Assembly: GCF_000349325.1 (NCBI RefSeq)
Contig: NC_020504.1
Span: forward strand, 2,018,053-2,082,052
Source of the DNA: Streptomyces davaonensis JCM 4913
GTDB lineage: Bacteria > Actinomycetota > Actinomycetes > Streptomycetales > Streptomycetaceae
Reading direction: 5' to 3'
DNA length: 64,000 nucleotides
Below the pieces are notes generated by a model. It searched no databases and was not told where the DNA came from. It saw only the letters and a program-made list of their open reading frames with translations. This document shows positions 59,398 to 64,000 of this stretch, in pieces. The stretch's first letter is position 1, and every line of letters starts with the position of its first letter. The position numbers and the translations under genes are program-made.

Positions 59398-60678
59398 GTG
59401 ACGTACGACATGGCGCGGCGCTCGCTGCCCGACCTCGCGGGGACGCTGGTTCAGGCCGACGCCGTGCACGGCCTGTACTACCTGGTGCTGCACGGCCTGT
59501 TCGAGATCTCCGGCGATCTGGACCCACTGCTCGTCATGCGGCTGCCCTCGGTGCTGGCGGCGGCCGCGGCGAGCGGGCTGGTGGCGCTGCTCGGGCACCG
59601 GCTGGCCGGAGCCCGCGCCGGACTGCTCGCCGGGATCGCGTTCGCGCTGCTGCCGCCGGTGCAGAGGTACGCGCAGGAGGGCCGCAGCTACGCGCTGGTG
59701 TGCGCGCTGGTCGCCTGGGCCTCGTACCTGCTGCTCGGCGCGATGCGGTCGGGGCGCCGCCGGGCCTGGGCCGGGTACGGTGCGGTGCTGCTGTCGGCCT
59801 GCCTGCTGCACGAGTTCGCGGTGCTCGCGGCGCTCGCGCACCTGGTGGCGCTGCCCCGGCCCGCCCGCCGGGCCGGGCTGACGGCGATCTGCGCGGTCGG
59901 CGCCGGGCTGACCCCGTTGGCCGTCCTGAGCATGGGCCAGTCGGAGCAGGTCGGCTGGATCGGCGGCCCGGGGGCGGGGGCGATTCTGGGCTTCGCCGGG
60001 GTGGCGCTGCTCGGGACCGCGTGCGCCGTGATCGCCAAGGGCCCCCTGCCCCGGCTCGCGCTCCCCCTGCTGGTACTGCCCGCCCTGACGCTGCTGCTGC
60101 TCTCCCCGCTGAAGCCGCTGTACGTCGACCGTTACGTCCTCTTCGGCCACCTCGGCACGGCCCTGCTGATCGGCGCCGCCCTCGACCGGCTGCTCCGGGC
60201 GCGGGCCGTGCCGGTGCCGATCGTCACGGGTGTCGCCGCGGTGGCCGCCGTGGCCGCGCTGCTGCCGACGACCCTGGATCTGCGCACGCCCGGGAGCCGT
60301 ACCGACGATGTCACCGCCATCGCCCGTGCCGTACGGGAGACCGACGCCGACGCGATCGTGTTCATGCCGTCCCGGCGCCGGGTGTGGACCCTGACCGACC
60401 CGGCCGCCCTGCACGGCATGCGGGACCTCGCCCTGGAGCGGTCCCCGGCCGACTCGCACACGCTGTACGGCACCGAGGTGCCCGCGGCCGAGATCCGCGA
60501 CCGGCTGCTCGCGACGGACCGGGTCGTGACGCTGCGCGATCCCGCCGGGCAGCCGGTCGACCGGACCGCCCAGGAGATCACCAAACGCCGAGTACTCGAC
60601 CGGTACTTCGTGGAGTGCGGCACCCGCACCCTCCAGGGGGCGCGGATCACGGTCCACGCCCGGCCGGGCAACTGCTGA
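59398..60678 (+). CDS. GT39-like polytopic membrane glycosyltransferase (true start upstream, unresolved)
   Basis: 426 residues from the first normal start codon (GTG, 59398), with about nine membrane helices and a soluble C-terminal part. Motifs are HGLYYLVLHGLFE, LLPPVQRYAQEGRSYALV and PLYVDRYVLF. The same frame stays open and protein-like for about 230 bases upstream. It encodes a first helix (AVAVLLPVVLSLALGLWG) and GSLWRDEAVTYD, the loop whose acidic pair is essential in GT-C enzymes. So the real protein starts near 59150-59230. No ATG, GTG or TTG exists there in frame; a CTG at 59167 is the only candidate seen. Coordinates given are the conservative minimum. Confidence 0.7.
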   Translation: MTYDMARRSLPDLAGTLVQADAVHGLYYLVLHGLFEISGDLDPLLVMRLPSVLAAAAASGLVALLGHRLAGARAGLLAGIAFALLPPVQRYAQEGRSYALVCALVAWASYLLLGAMRSGRRRAWAGYGAVLLSACLLHEFAVLAALAHLVALPRPARRAGLTAICAVGAGLTPLAVLSMGQSEQVGWIGGPGAGAILGFAGVALLGTACAVIAKGPLPRLALPLLVLPALTLLLLSPLKPLYVDRYVLFGHLGTALLIGAALDRLLRARAVPVPIVTGVAAVAAVAALLPTTLDLRTPGSRTDDVTAIARAVRETDADAIVFMPSRRRVWTLTDPAALHGMRDLALERSPADSHTLYGTEVPAAEIRDRLLATDRVVTLRDPAGQPVDRTAQEITKRRVLDRYFVECGTRTLQGARITVHARPGNC

Positions 60679-60686
60679 GCTGCGCG

Positions 60687-61574
60687 TCAGCCGGTACGGA
60701 CGGCGGTGTGCACGGTGCGGGCGGTCAGGACGTAGAGGTCGGGGCGATGGTGCACGCTCGCCTTGTCGTCCGGGTCCAGGAGCCGGTCCAGGGTGGCGCG
60801 GTCGGTGGCGTCGAGAACGTCGCCGAGGGACTCGCGCACCCGGCCGAAGGTGGCGGCGGCGACGGCACGCGCCCGGTCGGTCGCCGGGGCGGGCAGGTCC
60901 AGCAGGAAGGTGCGGGTGCCGGAGGGCTTCAGACCGGCGGCGCTCATCATGGCCCGCCAGTCCTCGGGCACCGACACACTGCCCGGCAGCGCGGCCCGCA
61001 TGTCGGCGAACCAGTCCGCCTGCACCGCGTCGATCCGCGCCTCCAGGCCCGGCCGTCCGATGCCGAAGTCGCGCGGCAGGAAGCGGGTGGGCAGTCCGCC
61101 CTCGACGAGGGCGAGCGTGCCGCCGACCGCGAGCCGCTCGGCGTAGGCCCGGATGGCCGCCTGCTGGTCGCCGAGGTGGTGCAGGCTCTGGCTGGCCCAG
61201 ATCAGATCGGCGGGGTAGTCCAGATCGGCCATGGCGTCCGGGAGTTCCCCGGTCAGCGTGGCGAAGCGGTCCGCGACCCCGAGCCGCTCCGCCCGCTCGC
61301 GGGCGAGGTGCAGCAGCGGCTCGGAGCCGTCCACGGCGACGACCCGGGCCCCGGGGAAGGAGTCGGCGAGCAGACAGGAGACGACGCCGGGCCCGCTGCC
61401 CGCGTCGACGATCAGGCCCGGCTCGGTCTGCTTGCCACCGAGCCAGGCGAGCGCGTGCTCGTGCAGCGGGGTGAACAGCTCGGCCTGCGTCTCCAGGTGC
61501 TCGGCCATGTCGGCCCAGTCGATGTCCGTGTGATCGTGGTGATGCGCGTGCTGGTGTGCGTGATCGTGCGCCAT
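60687..61574 (-). CDS. SAM-dependent methyltransferase with His-rich N-terminus
   Basis: 295 residues, class I methyltransferase. Motif I is LIVDAGSGPGVVSCLLAD (about 54-70), then VVAVDGSEPLLHLARERAERLG, LIWASQSLHHLGDQQAAI, and VGGTLALVEGGLPTRFLP. The first 15 residues (MAHDHAHQHAHHHDH) are almost all His, Asp and Ala, a probable metal-binding tail (Ni/Zn/Cu). Substrate unknown; the fold resembles small-molecule methylases. The ATG at 61574 with GGAGGAGAGG upstream is chosen because it begins the His-rich tail; the open frame runs further up. Convergent with the GT39-like gene. Confidence 0.87.
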   Translation of the reverse strand: MAHDHAHQHAHHHDHTDIDWADMAEHLETQAELFTPLHEHALAWLGGKQTEPGLIVDAGSGPGVVSCLLADSFPGARVVAVDGSEPLLHLARERAERLGVADRFATLTGELPDAMADLDYPADLIWASQSLHHLGDQQAAIRAYAERLAVGGTLALVEGGLPTRFLPRDFGIGRPGLEARIDAVQADWFADMRAALPGSVSVPEDWRAMMSAAGLKPSGTRTFLLDLPAPATDRARAVAAATFGRVRESLGDVLDATDRATLDRLLDPDDKASVHHRPDLYVLTARTVHTAVRTG

Positions 61575-61710
61575 GGTGGCCAGCCTCTCCTCCGGGTGCC
61601 GACCAGCGTGCGCCGACGCACCGGCGAGAGGCAAACGCCATTGCCGTAACCGCAAAAAGGCGGGGTGGGTGCCGGGGCCCGGCGGTACCGGGCCCCGGCA
61701 GGTCAGCCGC

Positions 61711-63426
61711 CTACGACAGCGGCGGGTAGGCGTTCTGCATCAGCTGCTGGAACTGGGCGGAGAACCAGCGCCCGGAAAGCGGAGCGTTCGGCAGGGCGCC
61801 GGACATGTTGTTGCCGTTGCGCGCGTTGCCCGTGTACGTGGGATCGCACATGCGGTCGAAGCCCTTGCCCTCGTCGTTCGGGATCTCGGAGCTGGACCCG
61901 TCGGACTCACCCGGGGGCTTCATCCAGACGTAGGCGTCGATCCCGGCGGCGGGGGCGGCCTTCGGACGCTCACCGAGGCCCGCTCCGGACTGGTTGCACC
62001 AGTTGCCGAGGTGGATGCGGCGGTCGTAGCGGCCGCCGTCGACGAAGGTGTCCACGCTGGTCGTGGCGCCGGGTCCGGTGGGCCGGGCGCTGCCGCCCCA
62101 GCCGTTCCTGGAGGTGTCGATCAGCATGCCGATGCCCGAGTTGAAGCCGACCGAGACCAGCTGGTTGCGGAAGGCCTGGGCGTACGACTGCTCGTCCACG
62201 TAGCGGTTCCAGTCCACCCACTTCGACTGGCGGACGGAGGTGCCGTTGACCGTGGAGTCGATCGTGAAGTGATCCTCCTTCAGGGCACCGTAGTTGGCCG
62301 TGTTGGTGATGAAGCCGTGCACGTCGTTGACCGTGGCGCCCTCGGCGGTGGCCGCCTCCTTGAAAGTGGTGGCGGAGGGACCGAAGTTGTCGTCCCAGCC
62401 GATCCAGCCGTGGTGGCCGGCGTCGACGTAGTTGTAGACGTTGGGCACGTCGCCCAGCTCGCTGAGCGCGTAGCCGACGCCCTTGACGTAGTTGCCGTTG
62501 GCCTTCATCACATCGCACTCGGGGGTGGCCGTCGGGCGGCTTCCGGTGTTGGTGACGAGGTTGGGCAGCGAGTCGATCTCGACGGCGGTGACGATCCGCA
62601 GCCCGGCGTACTTCGGGTCCGCGAGGATCGCGGCGATCGGGTCGATGTACTCGGTCTTGTAGCGGTCGATCTCCGTCGGGCCCAGCTCGCCGTTGGAGGC
62701 GAGGGCGGAGCAGTCGCGGCCGGGCAGGTTGTAGATGACCAGCTGGACGACGAGTTCGCCGCTGCCCTTCTGGGTCAGCGCCTCGTCGAGGTGGTCGCGC
62801 AGGCCCATGCCGCCGTTGACGCCGTTGATGGCGGCGATCCGGTCCAGCCACACACCGGTCGGCTGGTTGGAGACGCGGCTGCCGCCCGGCTCGGCGGCGG
62901 CATTCGCGGCCCACTCGGGGTTCACATAGACCTTGGCCCCGGAGTACGGGTTGTCCACGCGGTTGCCCGGCTGCGGATCGGGATCGGGGTCCGGGTCGGT
63001 GCCGCCGTCGTCGACGTTGCAGGTGACGCCGTCCAGCGTGAAGGTGCCCGGGATCGCGTTGGTGCCGCTGTAGGAGGCGTTGAAGCCGAAGCTCACCGAA
63101 CCTCCGGTGCCCAGGCTGCCGTTGTAGCTCTCGTTGGCGGCGGTGACGGCCGTACCGCTCTGGGTGATCTTCGCGTTCCAGCCGTTGGTGACCTGCTGGT
63201 TACCGGCGTACGACCACTTCACCGCCCAACTGCTCTTGGCGGCACCGTTGTTGGTGACGGTGACGGAGGCAGTGAAGCCGGAGCCCCAGTCGTTCGTCTT
63301 GTAGTCGACGGTGCAGGGCACCGCGGCGGTGCCGACGTCGTCGGCGGGCACGGCGGCGAGCGATGTCCCGGAGGCCCCGGCGACCAGCGCCAGGGCAGCG
63401 AGCATCGCGGTTCTGGTACGACTCAT
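61711..63426 (-). CDS. Secreted GH6 cellulase (cellobiohydrolase type) with N-terminal CBM2
   Basis: 571 residues. Signal peptide (MSRTRTAMLAALALVAGASGTSLA). CBM2 cellulose-binding module at about 37-140 (CTVDYKTNDWGSGFTASVTVTNNG to TLDGVTCN). A Pro/Asp linker (DPDPDPDPQPG) follows. The GH6 catalytic domain spans about 165-571: VYNLPGRDCSALASNGEL-like QLVIYNLPGRDCSA, IVTAVEIDSLPNLVTN, YVDAGHHGWIGWDDN, GMLIDTSRNGWGG, and WMKPPGESDGSS (aromatic and acidic active-site segments). Exoglucanases of this family release cellobiose from the non-reducing end. ATG at 63426. CebR-type boxes lie 156 and 296 bases upstream, so induction by cello-oligosaccharides is expected. Confidence 0.92.
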   Translation of the reverse strand: MSRTRTAMLAALALVAGASGTSLAAVPADDVGTAAVPCTVDYKTNDWGSGFTASVTVTNNGAAKSSWAVKWSYAGNQQVTNGWNAKITQSGTAVTAANESYNGSLGTGGSVSFGFNASYSGTNAIPGTFTLDGVTCNVDDGGTDPDPDPDPQPGNRVDNPYSGAKVYVNPEWAANAAAEPGGSRVSNQPTGVWLDRIAAINGVNGGMGLRDHLDEALTQKGSGELVVQLVIYNLPGRDCSALASNGELGPTEIDRYKTEYIDPIAAILADPKYAGLRIVTAVEIDSLPNLVTNTGSRPTATPECDVMKANGNYVKGVGYALSELGDVPNVYNYVDAGHHGWIGWDDNFGPSATTFKEAATAEGATVNDVHGFITNTANYGALKEDHFTIDSTVNGTSVRQSKWVDWNRYVDEQSYAQAFRNQLVSVGFNSGIGMLIDTSRNGWGGSARPTGPGATTSVDTFVDGGRYDRRIHLGNWCNQSGAGLGERPKAAPAAGIDAYVWMKPPGESDGSSSEIPNDEGKGFDRMCDPTYTGNARNGNNMSGALPNAPLSGRWFSAQFQQLMQNAYPPLS

Positions 63427-63580
63427 GAGTGCGGGTGTCCTTCGTGTCGAAGCGGGGTTTCGAAACGGAGAGGAGTTGCCCGAAGGCCGCCCGGCGACGG
63501 CTAAAAGTACTGAACGCGGGGGGTGGCGCATTGAGCGACTCCTTGCAGATCAGCGCGCCGTGACGGACGCGTCGACTGAT

Positions 63581-63594
63581 GGAACCGCTCCCAC
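63581..63594. promoter_or_regulatory. Imperfect CebR-type box (GH6 cellulase side)
   Basis: TGGAACCGCTCCCA differs at two positions from the CebR consensus TGGGAGCGCTCCCA, and the flank CTGGT-TCAA is shared with the perfect box at 63722-63735. It lies in the 355-base divergent cellulase promoter region, nearer the minus-strand GH6 gene. Confidence 0.6.
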
Positions 63595-63721
63595 TGGTGT
63601 CAACGAAGTTAGCGCCAAGTGACGGTAAAGGACAGGGGAGTTGCCGACTTTTATTAATCGCACGCATCGAATCTTTTCGACTCTTCAAGCCCCTTGACCC
63701 CTCGCACCCCCCTCCCCACTA

Positions 63722-63735
63722 TGGGAGCGCTCCCA
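63722..63735. promoter_or_regulatory. Perfect CebR box TGGGAGCGCTCCCA
   Basis: Exact 14-base palindrome known as the operator of the LacI-family repressor CebR, which controls cellulose and cello-oligosaccharide use in Streptomyces. It lies 47 bases upstream of the start of the plus-strand CBM2 protein. Between the two boxes the sequence is unusually AT-rich (for example TTTTATTAAT near 63648), as expected for promoters. Confidence 0.9.
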
Positions 63736-63781
63736 CTGGTTCAAGCCTTGACTTCTCCGAGCCGCGAGGAGGAACCAGCAC

Positions 63782-64000
63782 ATGCATCCCCCACCCCGTA
63801 AGCCAAGAGCGGTACGGCGCGCGTGGACCGCCGTCGTGGCCGCTCTGGCGCTTCCCTTCACGATGCTCGCGACGGGCACGACGCCCGCGCAGGCGGCGCC
63901 GCTTCAGTGCAGCGTCGATTACAAGACGAACGACTGGGGCTCCGGCTTCACCACCGACGTGACCATCACCAACCGTGGCACCGACGTGATCGACGGCTGG
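63782..64000 (+). CDS. Secreted CBM2 cellulase-type protein (3' end outside window)
   Basis: The first 73 codons are present. A basic start, then a hydrophobic signal peptide (TAVVAALALPFTMLATGTTPAQA), then the opening of a CBM2 cellulose-binding module (LQCSVDYKTNDWGSGFTTDVTITNRG). That module is very like the one in the divergent GH6 protein. The catalytic domain lies beyond the window, so the enzyme class cannot be given. ATG with GAGGAGG about 8 bases upstream; a CebR box 47 bases upstream. Expected to be co-induced with the GH6 cellulase. Confidence 0.88.
   Translation, partial: MHPPPRKPRAVRRAWTAVVAALALPFTMLATGTTPAQAAPLQCSVDYKTNDWGSGFTTDVTITNRGTDVIDGW

Noticed and set aside
59186..59401. 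A 71-codon open frame starting with GTG ahead of the GT39-like gene
   Set aside because: The translation is Ser/Pro/Arg/Ala-rich shadow sequence; the conserved protein signal (WRDEAVTYD) is in the neighbouring frame.

Overview
The window looks like a Streptomyces chromosome segment. GC is very high (roughly 70% or more), codons end almost always in G or C, GTG starts are common, and gene families are typical of the genus: SigE-type ECF sigma factor, Tat-exported sugar enzymes, CebR-type boxes beside cellulase genes, and one gene with a rare TTA codon. I see no insertion sequence, CRISPR array, rRNA or replication origin. There is one tRNA gene (Leu, anticodon GAG).

Layout. 1-2.4 kb (minus): end of a peptide/nickel-type ABC importer and a GNAT acetyltransferase. 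2.5-6.0 kb (plus): ECF sigma factor with a small membrane partner, then two coupled membrane glycosyltransferases. 6.1 kb: tRNA-Leu. 6.3-16.7 kb: first half of an oxalate locus. The sucC/sucD paralogues and an aldehyde dehydrogenase run leftward. An oxalyl-CoA-decarboxylase-like ThDP enzyme, formyl-CoA transferase, a one-chain ADP-forming CoA ligase and an OFA-type transporter run rightward. 16.8-36.7 kb (all minus, 16 genes): ROK regulator, ribose-type ABC importer, Gfo/Idh/MocA oxidoreductase, TIM-barrel isomerases, a secreted sorbosone/glucose-type dehydrogenase, a ThuA-DUF1080 lipoprotein, and an ebo-type cluster with a myo-inositol-1-phosphate synthase homologue and a UbiA prenyltransferase. 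36.8-47.7 kb: second half of the oxalate locus. It holds a GntR/FCD regulator, a KAS III homologue, a second OFA transporter with a 44-residue partner, a PanE-like (probable oxalyl-CoA) reductase, an NAD-formate dehydrogenase in an unusual split arrangement, and FdhD. 47.8-61.6 kb: miscellaneous genes, including a BASS transporter/LysR pair, acyl-CoA ligase, Tat-exported jelly-roll protein, AKR, SDR, a large HTH-STAND-WD40-like protein, a GT39-like membrane protein and a methyltransferase. 61.7-64.0 kb: divergent cellulase genes (GH6 plus CBM2, and a CBM2 protein cut by the window end) with CebR-type boxes between them.

How it fits together. Oxalate would enter through the OFA transporters and be activated to oxalyl-CoA. 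It would then be either decarboxylated to formyl-CoA, with formate oxidised to CO2 by the NAD-linked formate dehydrogenase, or reduced to glyoxylate by the PanE-like enzyme for assimilation. A motif with core TTCGTC(G/T)AC(A/T)G lies in front of three transcription starts of this system, including that of the GntR gene, which suggests one regulon. The 20-kb sugar/ebo block between the two halves looks like a self-contained pathway that imports, oxidises and remodels a sugar or cyclitol and builds an unknown prenylated or exported metabolite.

Limits: everything here was read by eye from sequence. No alignments, structure predictions or database searches were run.
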